Shown here: piece by piece, positions 35,081 to 45,055 of the stretch
How the letters are laid out: the number at the start of each line of letters is the position of its first letter
Numbering within the stretch: position 1 is the stretch's first letter
NCBI GenBank assembly: GCA_964419605.1
Contig: CAYQQM010000019.1
Location: forward strand, 1-64,000
Length of the DNA stretch: 64,000 bases
Source: JABFXX01 sp964419605
GTDB taxonomy: Bacteria; Myxococcota_A; Polyangia; Haliangiales; Haliangiaceae
Direction of reading: 5' to 3'
Position numbers and translations under genes: made by a program
The notes under the pieces: model-generated
Seen by the model: the letters and a program-made list of their open reading frames with translations, nothing else
The model's database searches: none
What the model was told of the DNA's origin: nothing

Positions 35081-35322
35081 TCATTTACGGCCTCACGCCG
35101 CGCGAAAAAGCTGTGGTCCTAAGCGACCGGAGTGCCGATGGGTGGGCGTACTCCGCGCAATTCGCGCAATTTGCGTTCATCACCGAAGATGACGTTCGGC
35201 GCGCGCTACCCAACGAGCCCGCCGCAGAGGTTGCAGCGTTCCTGTCGAGGTATGTTGCGGAACGCAAGCGCGTAGAAAAGCAATTTCCGCTGCACGGAGC
35301 GCCGCGACGATGGGAAATGTAA
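34882..35322 (+). CDS. C-terminal continuation of the DUF4157-type protein (shifted frame)
   Basis: A 146-codon stretch in frame +2 relative to the upstream part. The frame is open well upstream of its first ATG (34882), and the upstream translation (IPAFNQPNIQNIDHRWKYG) reads on sensibly from the KGPHN end of the first part, so this ATG is probably not a real start. Residues include NLQLIIYGLTPREKAVVLSD and YSAQFAQFAFITEDDVRRAL, with no family recognised. Probably the C-terminal part of one protein split by a frameshift; a separate small gene is less likely. Confidence 0.6.
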   Translation: MELGNQFTPGGTGYNPAVDTRPPEPIGYRDGTEFAKVDTLQHLHKLDAWLNPNRISRVGGGSNLQLIIYGLTPREKAVVLSDRSADGWAYSAQFAQFAFITEDDVRRALPNEPAAEVAAFLSRYVAERKRVEKQFPLHGAPRRWEM

Positions 35323-35341
35323 ACTTGTCGGACTTGCTGTA

Positions 35342-36592
35342 ATGACTGCAACGATTTGTCGATGGCTTTCAGGATCGGCGCTGCTAGTCTCGATCGGCTG
35401 TGTACTGGCCGGATGTAACCGGCGACCGGAGGAACGCTCGACGATGAGGGAAGGATCGCTGTCGATGACAATGGACGACCTCGAGAAAGCGTATCAGAGG
35501 CGCGACCCGAGGTTCGGGGGGCACCAACGCGCTACAGGAGTTGTTGCGGGCCCCGAGGGGATCACGGTCCTAGCTAGCGCGAATGTTTCGGGAGATTCTA
35601 ACCACACGTGGATTCTGCGATTGAGCCTCGATGGCGCAGTGATATGGCAGCATCACTACGATCCGAAATACGGTAGCCCTGGAGCGATCGCACGTCTTTC
35701 CACTGGTGAGTTGGTCATGGCTGGCGGAGTTCAGCGGAGCGCGATGGAGTTTCAGGCATCGTTGCTGCGCACCGACGCGACAGGCACTCCCGTTGGCGCT
35801 GTCTCCCTCGGTCCTCGTGGGGACACGGGCTTCGGCTCTGTACAATCAAGTTCGAACGGCGCCATTTTCGCTGCAGGCGCTTCTGGCGGCAAGGGATGGC
35901 TGGTCGCGACGGACTCCCGGTTCACGAATCCGGGAGAGCTCGCTATCGACGTCCGCTATATCGAACTGATTCGGCTGTTATCGTCAGGCGACATCGCGGT
36001 ACTTGGCGCTACCGAGCGGCCGACCCTTGGTTTTGGCCAGACCAAACTGGTATCCGTCGCAGCAGACGGAAATCTTCGCTGGGAGCGCCTGTTGCCAACC
36101 ACAGGTCGAGGCGACCCAGCTGGTTTGATCGTGCGCCAAAACGGCGTCATCGCCGTGGGAAATGGCGGGGCCGGTGAAGGCGCCCCAACGCACATTTGGC
36201 TTGTCCACTGCGACAACGCCGGAACCGTGACCTGGGAACGCAAAGTCGCCGATGCGGGCGCGTGGGCCGCCGTGGGCCTTGCCGACGGTTTCGCGATCGC
36301 CGGAACCACGACCACCCCGAAAGGCGAGCGCGTGCAGCACGTTTGGCGGTTTGCCGACGATGGCACGCTTCGCTCGGACCAGCCCTGGAGCCAGCGCCAG
36401 CTTGGATCTGGCCTCAGTGAGATACGCGAATCCATTCGCGACCTCGACGCAACCAGCGACGGCGGCCTCGTTTTGGTTGGCTCCACGACACGCGGTCAGG
36501 GGAAAACGAATGTCTGGATCATCCGCCTGTCGGCTGAAGGCCAAATGCTTTGGGAGCGCACGTTTGGCAGCCCTCGCCCCCAAGCGCCATAA
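35342..36592 (+). CDS. Lipoprotein with beta-propeller repeats
   Basis: A 416-residue lipoprotein: the signal peptide ends in VLAGC (lipobox). The rest consists of short strands in propeller-like repeats (GPEGITVLASANVSGDSNHTWILRL, GVAAGPEG-like starts, SVAADGNLRWERLLP, SAEGQMLWERTFGS), close to the Kelch/PQQ-like surface propellers. It follows the DUF4157 gene by about 20 bp on the same strand, so the two may be cotranscribed and act together, but no direct link is known. Confidence 0.72.
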   Translation: MTATICRWLSGSALLVSIGCVLAGCNRRPEERSTMREGSLSMTMDDLEKAYQRRDPRFGGHQRATGVVAGPEGITVLASANVSGDSNHTWILRLSLDGAVIWQHHYDPKYGSPGAIARLSTGELVMAGGVQRSAMEFQASLLRTDATGTPVGAVSLGPRGDTGFGSVQSSSNGAIFAAGASGGKGWLVATDSRFTNPGELAIDVRYIELIRLLSSGDIAVLGATERPTLGFGQTKLVSVAADGNLRWERLLPTTGRGDPAGLIVRQNGVIAVGNGGAGEGAPTHIWLVHCDNAGTVTWERKVADAGAWAAVGLADGFAIAGTTTTPKGERVQHVWRFADDGTLRSDQPWSQRQLGSGLSEIRESIRDLDATSDGGLVLVGSTTRGQGKTNVWIIRLSAEGQMLWERTFGSPRPQAP

Positions 36593-36616
36593 ACGAGTCC
36601 GGCACCAGCGTGCCAA

Positions 36617-36754
36617 ATGGTTGTCGACGCGACCGGCGCCCAAGCGCGACCGTTCCTCGCCCTGACACCTGCCCCCGACGGCGGCGCCGAGCGCAAGGCC
36701 ATCGCGGCGCTCACCCGCCATCACTCGCCGGAAGCGCTGCGCCGCTACCTCTAA
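36617..36754 (+). CDS. Possible 45-residue open reading frame, doubtful
   Basis: A short ATG-initiated frame with plausible composition (contains QARPFLALTPAP and HHSPEALRRYL), 24 bp after the propeller lipoprotein. There is no convincing ribosome site and no recognised family; it may be a remnant or chance. The rest of the 36593-36876 gap holds nothing I can name. Confidence 0.2.
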   Translation: MVVDATGAQARPFLALTPAPDGGAERKAIAALTRHHSPEALRRYL

Positions 36755-36876
36755 CACCTGGCGCGCCGGTCGACCCGCCGCCGACTTCACTCGGTCGCCG
36801 TCGCTAGCAATCCGGCCCCTGCCTACGAACGCACAAATAACCCGGGAAGTTTTTCGGACGGCAACGTTCTAGCTGC

Positions 36877-39800
36877 ATGCGGGACTCCTTCATTCGATCG
36901 CACACGCGTGGCCAGGTCATCACCACCGCTGTTGCAACGGCTGCAACGTGGCTCGCCGTTGGCTGCGGCACGGAGTCGGTTCCCCTAAATGAGATAACTG
37001 ACGAGCTCGTATTGGCCTCACCGAGTGCTGGCACCACCACGACGACGCCATCGGCAGCCCTAGTGCCACTTCCGCTAGTGGCTTCCTTTCCCGTGCGATT
37101 CAGTGTCCCGCCGACTCTCGCCACCTATTCAGGCGCGGCTCCGGTCACGTTCGGAGTCCCGTTTGCGCAAGGAAAAATGCTTGCGACGCACAAGCGTCGC
37201 ATGGTGGTAACTGCAACCAAGATTCCTATCGAAGCCGACTTCACGATCACCGCCACATGGCCCGACGGATCCGTGAAGTGGCTGCTCGTCGACGCGAATG
37301 TTCAAGTCACCAGCGGTGCGATCGCCGCTGCTGAAGTCCAATACGGCGCGGGGGTAACGGAATTTGCACCCACGCAGCCCATTACGGTCGTGTCGCTCAA
37401 CCCCGGGCTACGGGTTCGCGTGAATAGCAAACTCTACGATCTGACGCCAACGAGCCAAGACGTGGGTCGGTTTGACTTGACGAGTTTCGATTTTCGAACG
37501 AACCAGTCGCTCACGTTTACCACGGAAGCCAAAACCACATCTGTGGTCGAGGAGAAGGCTGGCAAGGTTCGCGAGACGATCAAACTCTCGGGCGTCTACC
37601 GAAGCGCCGACGGATCCAGCACCGGAGAGTTCGTAACGCGCATGCGCTTTTACGCGCGCACCCCGTACGTCCGCGTCTACCACACCATGACGTGGACGGA
37701 CTCCGCGCAACGCGGCATCAGCTCTCTTGCCTTCGTGCCGAAGCGAGCCATCGGCCCTGCGCCACAATTCATCTATGCGGCCGATGGTAGGTTCAACAAG
37801 GTACCTGCTCTCGATCTATTTCAAACTGGACCTTCCACGCTGGTAACGGCCACTCGTGCGAGTGCCGGCAAGCGCTTTGACGGGTTTGTCGAGGCGCATT
37901 GGGGCACCGCGGCGGCCAATAAGCTATTTGTTGGCTTGCGCTGGCCATGGCAGCAGTTTCCGGTACGTGCACAGGGGGTCTCTGCCCTAGGCAGCAATTC
38001 CCTTACGCTTCATGCCATCGGCCCTCGAACGCCGATGAGTTTGGCCGCCGCGGAGCTCGCGTCGCCAGCCGGCCCACCGCTCCACCTCGAGAGGTTTGAG
38101 GACCCGTACACCAATCTTCGCGCGCACATGTCCGACGATGCGCTGTTTCATCCCAACAACATGTGTGGAGGCGTTCAATGTCCCGCTGGAACGCAGTGCA
38201 GCCCGTTCCTTACGTGCGTGTCCGGACCACCAATGCAACACCCGGAGAGCGGCGCGTATTCTCCAGCCTTGAGTCCCAAAGGCGTTGCCAAGACGTACGA
38301 GTACCTCGTATGGGAATCGAACGCCGCCGACGCATCGACGGGACACGCGATTAGCCCGCAACACCGCAACGCTCTGCTGCAGACTCCTATTGTCGCGTAC
38401 GCCGATCCGGCTCACTCAGTACTCGCCGGGTTGCCCAGCCCTGTGTCCGCGAAAGACACCGCCGCATTCCCTGAGATTGAGGGTGCCATGGACCGCGCGT
38501 TCGACCGCATGATGCTGATGAAAGAGTCCGACGGAGACTACGGCACCTTCAACTTCGGAGACGTGCAATACGATTGGACAGGCGACTATGGCAACGGCCA
38601 CGTTCCGGCTTACCGCTACTGGCTCAACCACGGTAAAGGCTGGTCGCCGATTCCGTGGCTCCTGTACCTGCGTTCCGGCGACCGCAAATATCTCGAGCGC
38701 GGCGAGTCGTATGCCCGGCATCTCATGGATGTCGACACGTGTCATGTGACCGACGATTCGCTGCGCAAATACAAAGGCGGCCAGATCGGCTATGGGCCGA
38801 TCCACTTTGGCAGCGATACCTTTCCCATGAGTATCGAAAATGAGTCTGAATACCTAGGACTATACTACTACCTAACTGGGTATGAGCGCGCCAAAGACGT
38901 GATCGAAGAGCGCCGGATTGCCTTAAAGAACCCAGCCAATCAAGCGGATGTTTTCAGCACGCAAGACATGCTGAACTACTTGAGTCCCGCCGCTCACGCG
39001 GATTGGAAGGTGCGGTTTAATCGGGAACACTATCTGGCGATCGGCGAGCTGGCGGCGATTTACGAACTGACGCAAGATCCGCTGCTTCTGGATTACGCAA
39101 ATCAGTTCATTTTGCGTCTGAAGGAATCGCAGGCGGACAATGGCTGGCTTCCCGGCATCAAGACCAACCATTGGTTTTCCAACTCACTGACCCTCGCGCA
39201 TCGCGTATTTCCGGCCCAGGCGACCACGCTCGCCGACATCTTGAACAAATATGAGCAGCATCTCGGCAACTACGCGATGCCGAATCCGACGGGCCCGCGA
39301 AGCGTGGACGGTCCAACCTCGTTCTGGACGCTTGTGCTATTGGAGCAGGCGACCGGGAACTCGCACTACCTCGAAGTTGCAGCAACAACAACGCTCGCAC
39401 AGGCGCTGTCGGTTCATAAGGCGCCGAATGAGTGGAACGGCCTCTCCGAGATCCCCGAGCAGTATCAGGGCGCCCAGATTCGCGGTTGGGCGGCCACCCT
39501 GGCGCGACTCGCATCGCTGCCACCCGCGCAACGGCCAGCAGGCGTTGCGCCGATGAACTACTTTTCCAGCGGACTATTGACCAAACTACCGGTGCAGGGC
39601 GGCGCGTGGGACGGCCGTCACGTGTTTTACGTGCTCGATTCCAATGACGCGAATCTCAACATTGATCTCGATTTCAACGTGTCTAATCAGGGGTCTTATC
39701 ACCATACATATCAAGTTCGCGTATATGCTCCTAACGGCAGTATTGCATTTACAAAGAATGGCACGATTGACACTCCACCAACGGAATACGCATCTTTTGG

Positions 39801-40563
39801 CTACTATTGCGCATCCGTTGCGTGTGGTCCGGCGTACGACAAAAACGTTTTGTCCAACTACAGGCGTGGCACGTCGATACCGATTCCGCCTGACGGCAAG
39901 CTCGGCGCCTACGCGGTCGAGATCTTGAGCAACGACGGATCTTCCGATCACCGCTCGGACTTGCCGATCTGGGCTCGATCGTCCGGCGGCAAACTGGTTC
40001 ACTTCTTCCCCAACTTTGTAGAGCGCAGCATGGGCGCTGCTGCGCCAAGTCCGCCGTTTCCGGGACTATCTCCTTACCAACTTTATCAGCTCTACGGCAA
40101 GGACGGCGGAACTGCGTCGGCTGCCGGTAACGGGCCGTCAAACACCTATTCCGGGCAAATTTGGTACAAGCCAAAGGCGATCGGCCAGCCGATTACGCTT
40201 GGCTATTTCTCGGGCGGTTCGCCGCTGCCGAACACGCCGCAGACGACGGAGTTTACATTTGCTCCATCGTACTACGCGGAATGGCCGCGCGTCGTTGCCT
40301 ACCGGCCAGGGTTCGTGCACGCCGGCGAAACCACGTTGACCAGCACGGATTCGGTCAGCAATCCCGTGGGAACCCCATGCAGCTTTGTCCCCACGACCCT
40401 GGGACTGCACTCCGCCGTCGTCACCAACTCGGCATGGCATTTTAGCCTCCACATCGACGGCATTCGGCCGTTCATTTCGTCGACCGAGGCAGAATGGTTT
40501 GATCCCGAGCTAGTAGCGCACAAGCCCATCTCGGACTTCTTGTCGGCTATCGCCATGCCGTAA
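36877..40563 (+). CDS. Very large lipoprotein resembling exo-rhamnogalacturonan lyase (PcRGLX/YetA-like)
   Basis: A 1228-residue protein with a lipobox signal (WLAVGC, Cys30). After a Thr/Pro-rich linker, the segment at about residues 85-150 (TFGVPFAQGKM, then ADFTITATWPDGSVKWLLVD) fits the N-terminal RIFT barrel of the PcRGLX/YetA-like family, known from rhamnogalacturonan lyases. A central beta-rich domain follows, interrupted by a Cys-rich insert near residue 430 (CGGVQCPAGTQC). Next come regions rich in aromatic and helical segments, such as YRYWLNHGKGWSPIPWLLYLRSGDRK and WKVRFNREHYLAIGELAAIYE, consistent with an (alpha/alpha)6 toroid. A further C-terminal domain of about 300 residues lacks a name. 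It is much longer than single-domain relatives. Lyase activity is inferred only. Confidence 0.65.
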   Translation: MRDSFIRSHTRGQVITTAVATAATWLAVGCGTESVPLNEITDELVLASPSAGTTTTTPSAALVPLPLVASFPVRFSVPPTLATYSGAAPVTFGVPFAQGKMLATHKRRMVVTATKIPIEADFTITATWPDGSVKWLLVDANVQVTSGAIAAAEVQYGAGVTEFAPTQPITVVSLNPGLRVRVNSKLYDLTPTSQDVGRFDLTSFDFRTNQSLTFTTEAKTTSVVEEKAGKVRETIKLSGVYRSADGSSTGEFVTRMRFYARTPYVRVYHTMTWTDSAQRGISSLAFVPKRAIGPAPQFIYAADGRFNKVPALDLFQTGPSTLVTATRASAGKRFDGFVEAHWGTAAANKLFVGLRWPWQQFPVRAQGVSALGSNSLTLHAIGPRTPMSLAAAELASPAGPPLHLERFEDPYTNLRAHMSDDALFHPNNMCGGVQCPAGTQCSPFLTCVSGPPMQHPESGAYSPALSPKGVAKTYEYLVWESNAADASTGHAISPQHRNALLQTPIVAYADPAHSVLAGLPSPVSAKDTAAFPEIEGAMDRAFDRMMLMKESDGDYGTFNFGDVQYDWTGDYGNGHVPAYRYWLNHGKGWSPIPWLLYLRSGDRKYLERGESYARHLMDVDTCHVTDDSLRKYKGGQIGYGPIHFGSDTFPMSIENESEYLGLYYYLTGYERAKDVIEERRIALKNPANQADVFSTQDMLNYLSPAAHADWKVRFNREHYLAIGELAAIYELTQDPLLLDYANQFILRLKESQADNGWLPGIKTNHWFSNSLTLAHRVFPAQATTLADILNKYEQHLGNYAMPNPTGPRSVDGPTSFWTLVLLEQATGNSHYLEVAATTTLAQALSVHKAPNEWNGLSEIPEQYQGAQIRGWAATLARLASLPPAQRPAGVAPMNYFSSGLLTKLPVQGGAWDGRHVFYVLDSNDANLNIDLDFNVSNQGSYHHTYQVRVYAPNGSIAFTKNGTIDTPPTEYASFGYYCASVACGPAYDKNVLSNYRRGTSIPIPPDGKLGAYAVEILSNDGSSDHRSDLPIWARSSGGKLVHFFPNFVERSMGAAAPSPPFPGLSPYQLYQLYGKDGGTASAAGNGPSNTYSGQIWYKPKAIGQPITLGYFSGGSPLPNTPQTTEFTFAPSYYAEWPRVVAYRPGFVHAGETTLTSTDSVSNPVGTPCSFVPTTLGLHSAVVTNSAWHFSLHIDGIRPFISSTEAEWFDPELVAHKPISDFLSAIAMP

Positions 40564-40648
40564 CAAAGGGTGAATCGGCGTTGCGTATCACAGACCCCTG
40601 CCCGCTACCGCCGCGGAAGCGAAGCGCACTGGCGCGACCCAGCCTGCG

Positions 40649-41428
40649 CTAGGGCGCGGCAAGCGCTGCAACTTCGGCGTCGCTGAGCGCCGCTGAGTAC
40701 ACTCGCACGTCATCGATTTCGCCGCGAAAAAATGCGTAATCGACCGCCCTATCCCGGTCGCAACCGATCAATGGCTCATTGGGTGTCAGGGGGAGCGGCA
40801 ACGCAGGCGAGAGCGACGCAAACACCAACACGCCATCGTAGTAGACGCGCACCGTCTGGCCGTCGTAGGACCCGGCCGCATGGTGCCATACACCGAGGGT
40901 TAGCGAACGCGGGTGCCGGCTGGTGTAGACGAAGGTCGACACTAGAATCTTTGCCAGGTCCGCATCCCGATCCATAGCGAGTTCGAACGTGTTCCGAATT
41001 CCAGTCTCAGACTCATAAGGTCTCGACAACGCTGTTTGATTCACCGCCGCAAGGGGTCGGAACCACACCGCATAGGCAAAGGTGTCAGAGCGGAGATCTG
41101 GCGCGTCGGTGACGTGGATGCAGCCGGCGGCATTTGCAAACGTAGCGGCAGAGCCGCGCGGCCCACTTGCCACGATCTGCGGGCAGTTGGTCTCGCAGCG
41201 CGTCGTATGATTGCCTACCTTGTCGCGCAAGGGATCCCCACCTTCGAAATCGAAATAAAGCACAAGGCGCGGGTCAGGTGCGGTCGGTGCATCCGTCGAA
41301 CTCCCGTCGACAGACCCTCCATCGCTAGAGCTCGCATCTGTCGTCTTGGGCTCGCTACCGGTCGAGTCGAAATGCAAGCGCCCACACCCGGCGAAACAGA
41401 CGCATCCAATCACTACAGTGCGCCGCAT
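40649..41428 (-). CDS. LamG-domain (concanavalin A-like) lipoprotein
   Basis: About 259 residues from ATG at 41428; a longer frame from 41554 has no signal at its start. The lipobox is in VCFAGC. After a Ser/Thr/Asp linker, residues about 60-259 form a laminin G/concanavalin A-like sandwich (LVLYFDFEGGDPLRDKVGNH, SDTFAYAVWFRPL, GVWHHAAGSYDGQTVRVYYDG, EIDDVRVYSAALSDAEVAAL), which usually binds sugars or proteins. It is probably displayed on the cell surface. The gene lies convergent to the 1228-residue lipoprotein. Confidence 0.82.
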   Translation of the reverse strand: MRRTVVIGCVCFAGCGRLHFDSTGSEPKTTDASSSDGGSVDGSSTDAPTAPDPRLVLYFDFEGGDPLRDKVGNHTTRCETNCPQIVASGPRGSAATFANAAGCIHVTDAPDLRSDTFAYAVWFRPLAAVNQTALSRPYESETGIRNTFELAMDRDADLAKILVSTFVYTSRHPRSLTLGVWHHAAGSYDGQTVRVYYDGVLVFASLSPALPLPLTPNEPLIGCDRDRAVDYAFFRGEIDDVRVYSAALSDAEVAALAAP

Positions 41429-41680
41429 CTGTTCCAGGGTAGCCGCACTGCTGAGTCGACACAAATTGAATTTCTTGCGCACCAAGGCGCCGGGTCGTGC
41501 TTTCCCAGTCGTCTCGTGCACTTCGTGGGAATCACTCTCCCGGGTGGCCGCCAAACTACCTACCAGTAGGAATAGGTCGCAAGTTGGATCATGTCTACCT
41601 ACAAGTGCGCCCCATAAGGGCCTTTTCCATTTGCCTTTGGGGGATCAGCAGTGGCCAATAGCGACGCGTTGCCGCCTGGG

Positions 41681-44600
41681 TCAACGCGTTTCTGTGTAAC
41701 GGCCGTACATTTGCAGCGGCTGCACGCGCAAGTCGTTCTGCTTGGCGACAGCAATGGCCTCGAGAGCAGCCCGGGCACCGCGCAAAGTTGTAAAGTACGC
41801 GATACTGTTCATTAGCGCGGCTCGACGCAGAGACTGCGAGTCTTGAATCGCTTGCGCGCCTTCGGTCGTATTGATGACAAAATCGATCTCGTGATTGTCC
41901 ATCGCGTCAACGCAATGCGGCCGACCTTCGAGGACTTTGTTAACGCCTTCGACAACGAGCCCAGCATTGCGCAGAAACGCTGCGGTGCCGTGAGTGGCCA
42001 GAAGCGAAAATCCGAGGCTCTGTAGGCGGTGTGCAATTTCCACAAGACCTGGCTTATCGAGTTCGCGCACCGAGAGGAAAGCAACACCACGGGTCGGTAG
42101 TTTGATCCCCGCCGCCATTTGGCTCTTTGCAAATGCGCGTGCGAAATCCAAGTCGATTCCCATCACCTCCCCTGTAGATCGCATCTCAGGTCCCAATATC
42201 GTGTCCACGCCCTCAAACTTCACGAATGGAAACACGACCTCTTTGATCGAAACATGGGCGGGCTGAACCTCGCCGGATGCAAAGACTCCAAGATCGGCAA
42301 GCGTGCGCCCCGCCATCACCTTGGCCGCGATTTTTGCCAGCGGCTTGCCAATGGCCTTTGAAACAAACGGAATGGTGCGCGATGCCCGCGGGTTTACCTC
42401 CAAAACGTAGACTTCGCCGGCGAGCACCGCAAACTGGACGTTCATAAGCCCAACGACGCCGAGTTCGGTCGCCAATTGGCGCGCTTGACCACGCACCCGT
42501 TCGATGATGTCTGCCGGAAGCGAGTACGGCGGCAGCGAACACGCTGAGTCGCCGGAGTGGATGCCGGCTTCTTCGATGTGCTCCATCACGCCCCCGACCA
42601 CCACAGCTCCCGTCCGGTCGGCGACCACATCTACGTCAAGCTCAACAGCTTCGGCTAGGAATTGATCGATGAGTAGAGGGAACCCCACGCCAGCGCTTTC
42701 GTCGCTGCCGCTCCTTTTTCCCCGCTCGGCATCCGTTTTTCCAGACGCCAGCAAAAATCGAGCGAAGTAGTCCTCGAGCCCACGCGAATCAAAAACGCGT
42801 TCCATGGCTCGGCCGCCAAGGACGTAGCTGGGCCGCACCATGACGGGAAAGCCGATTTTGTTCGCAACGTCGCGAGCCTCGCCGATGGTCCTTGCAATTC
42901 CCCACGTTGGCGCGAGCAGCCCGAGTTTCTTGAGCAAGGCGCCGAACCGCTCGCGATCCTCAGCTCGGTCGATCGCATCGGCTGAGGTGCCGAGAATCGG
43001 GACGCCAGCAGCAGCGAGAGGAATCGCGAGTTTCAGCGGGGTTTGACCGCCGAACTGCACGATGACTCCCCACGGCTTCTCGAGTTCGCAGATCTCGAGT
43101 ACGTCCTCGAGGGTCAAAGGTTCGAAATACAACCGATCCGAGGTGTCGTAGTCCGTTGAAACCGTCTCGGGGTTGCAATTGATCATGATCGATTCGATGC
43201 CCTCCTCTTTGAGGGCCATCGCTGCGTGGCAGCAGCAATAGTCGAATTCGATGCCTTGGCCGATTCGATTCGGCCCGCCGCCGAGAATGATTACCTTTCG
43301 CTGGCCCGTTGGCCGGGACTCACACTCCTCTTCGTAGGTGCTGTACATGTAGGGCGTGTGGGACTCGTATTCAGCAGCACACGTGTCCACGCGTTTGTAA
43401 ACCGGCCGGATGTTGGCGGCGTGGCGCGCGGTCCGGACCTCGGCCTCTGTAGTTCTAGTGAGCGCCGCAATTCGGCGGTCGCTCATTCCAAGGCGCTTTA
43501 GTCGCCGCAAATCGAGCTGCTGTAGCGACTTTTCGCTCGAAGCTGCAACCTCCATTTCGGTAACAGCAATATCGCGCACGTGGTGCAGGAACCACGGATC
43601 AATTCGCGTCAGCTCATGCGCTCGCGCCGCGGTAAGGCCAAGCTGAAATCCGCGCGCCACTTGAAACAGACGGTCCGGCGATGGAACGGATATCGCCCGC
43701 TCGATGGAAGCCAAGTCCGCGTTTCCATCCACAGCCACCGCGAGATCAAATCCGGCTCGCCCAGTTTCCAGCGACCGAATCGCTTTGCCGAGCGCTTCGC
43801 GAAACGTACGACCGATCGCCATCGCCTCGCCCACCGATTTCATTTGCGGCCCTAAAACGGCCGACGCCGAGGGAAACTTTTCGAACGCAAACCGGGGCCA
43901 CTTCACAACGACGTAGTCGATGGTGGGTTCGAACGACGCCGGCGTGACGCGGGTAATATCGTTGCGCAATTCGTCGAGCGTGTAGCCGATGGCCAACTTG
44001 GCAGCGATCTTTGCAATCGGAAATCCCGTGGCCTTGGAGGCCAAGGCCGAGCTTCGCGATACGCGGGGGTTCATTTCGATCACGAGCATGCGACCGGTCT
44101 TTGGGTCGACGGCAAACTGGACGTTCGATCCGCCGGTCGTGACGCCGATCTCGCGCATGATCGCGATCGACGCGTCTCGCATGCGTTGATACTCTTTGTC
44201 GGTCAGGGTCATCGCTGGCGCAACCGTGATCGAGTCGCCGGTGTGCACTCCCATGGGATCGAGATTTTCAATCGAACACACGATGACGGTATTGTCCTTG
44301 CCGTCGCGCACCACTTCGAGCTCAAATTCTTTCCAGCCTAAGACGCTCTCCTCGACGAGGATCGAATGCACGGGCGACTGATCGAGCCCGAATTGCACCA
44401 TGCGATCGAAGTCGGGTTTGTTGTACGCGATGCCGCCGCCGGACCCGCCGAGCGTGAAGGAGGGTCGCAGAATCGCGGGGAAGCCGATCTCATCGATGGC
44501 CGCTCGAGCCTGCTCAACCGATGACACGAGGCGGGACTTCGGACACGCAAGCCCGATGCGGGCCATGGCATGTTTAAACAACTCGCGATCTTCGGCCATC

Positions 44601-44971
44601 TCGATCGAGGTCACGGACGCGCCGAGCAGCTCCACGTTGTGTTTCTCGAACAGTCCTGCTTTGTGAGCTGCCATTGCCAGGTTCAATCCGGTCTGTCCAC
44701 CCAGAGTGGGCAGCACAGCCGACACCTTTTCGCGCTCGAGTACCTTATCCAGCACCTCTACCGTTAACGGCTCGACGTAGGTGGCATCTGCCAGCTCCGG
44801 ATCGGTCATGATCGTGGCCGGATTGGAGTTTACGAGTACGACTCGCAAGCCTTCCTCGCGAAGCGCCTTACACGCTTGCGTACCAGAATAGTCAAACTCG
44901 CAGGCCTGACCGATCACGATCGGCCCCGACCCAATGATGAGAATCGATTCTACGTCACGGCGACGCGGCAC
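41681..44971 (-). CDS. carB: Carbamoyl-phosphate synthase large subunit
   Basis: A 1096-residue CPSase large chain, making carbamoyl phosphate for arginine and pyrimidines. Two ATP-grasp halves are visible, each beginning with an IILGSGPIVIGQ / IILGGGPNRIGQGIEFDY motif and containing NVQFAVDPKTGRMLVIEMNPRVSRSS or its second-half counterpart VLEVNPRASRTIPF. The last about 150 residues are the MGS-like allosteric domain. The start is GTG at 44971. carA is not adjacent. The gene lies downstream of the TPR lipoprotein gene, with the hairpin element 45056-45249 between them. Confidence 0.97.
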   Translation of the reverse strand: MPRRRDVESILIIGSGPIVIGQACEFDYSGTQACKALREEGLRVVLVNSNPATIMTDPELADATYVEPLTVEVLDKVLEREKVSAVLPTLGGQTGLNLAMAAHKAGLFEKHNVELLGASVTSIEMAEDRELFKHAMARIGLACPKSRLVSSVEQARAAIDEIGFPAILRPSFTLGGSGGGIAYNKPDFDRMVQFGLDQSPVHSILVEESVLGWKEFELEVVRDGKDNTVIVCSIENLDPMGVHTGDSITVAPAMTLTDKEYQRMRDASIAIMREIGVTTGGSNVQFAVDPKTGRMLVIEMNPRVSRSSALASKATGFPIAKIAAKLAIGYTLDELRNDITRVTPASFEPTIDYVVVKWPRFAFEKFPSASAVLGPQMKSVGEAMAIGRTFREALGKAIRSLETGRAGFDLAVAVDGNADLASIERAISVPSPDRLFQVARGFQLGLTAARAHELTRIDPWFLHHVRDIAVTEMEVAASSEKSLQQLDLRRLKRLGMSDRRIAALTRTTEAEVRTARHAANIRPVYKRVDTCAAEYESHTPYMYSTYEEECESRPTGQRKVIILGGGPNRIGQGIEFDYCCCHAAMALKEEGIESIMINCNPETVSTDYDTSDRLYFEPLTLEDVLEICELEKPWGVIVQFGGQTPLKLAIPLAAAGVPILGTSADAIDRAEDRERFGALLKKLGLLAPTWGIARTIGEARDVANKIGFPVMVRPSYVLGGRAMERVFDSRGLEDYFARFLLASGKTDAERGKRSGSDESAGVGFPLLIDQFLAEAVELDVDVVADRTGAVVVGGVMEHIEEAGIHSGDSACSLPPYSLPADIIERVRGQARQLATELGVVGLMNVQFAVLAGEVYVLEVNPRASRTIPFVSKAIGKPLAKIAAKVMAGRTLADLGVFASGEVQPAHVSIKEVVFPFVKFEGVDTILGPEMRSTGEVMGIDLDFARAFAKSQMAAGIKLPTRGVAFLSVRELDKPGLVEIAHRLQSLGFSLLATHGTAAFLRNAGLVVEGVNKVLEGRPHCVDAMDNHEIDFVINTTEGAQAIQDSQSLRRAALMNSIAYFTTLRGARAALEAIAVAKQNDLRVQPLQMYGRYTETR

Positions 44972-45055
44972 GTGGAGTAGTTACCTCATTTGTCGCCCGC
45001 GATACAGGGTGAATGCCGCCGGTTACGCGACCGGGCTGCACTCCCTGCCCAGCGC

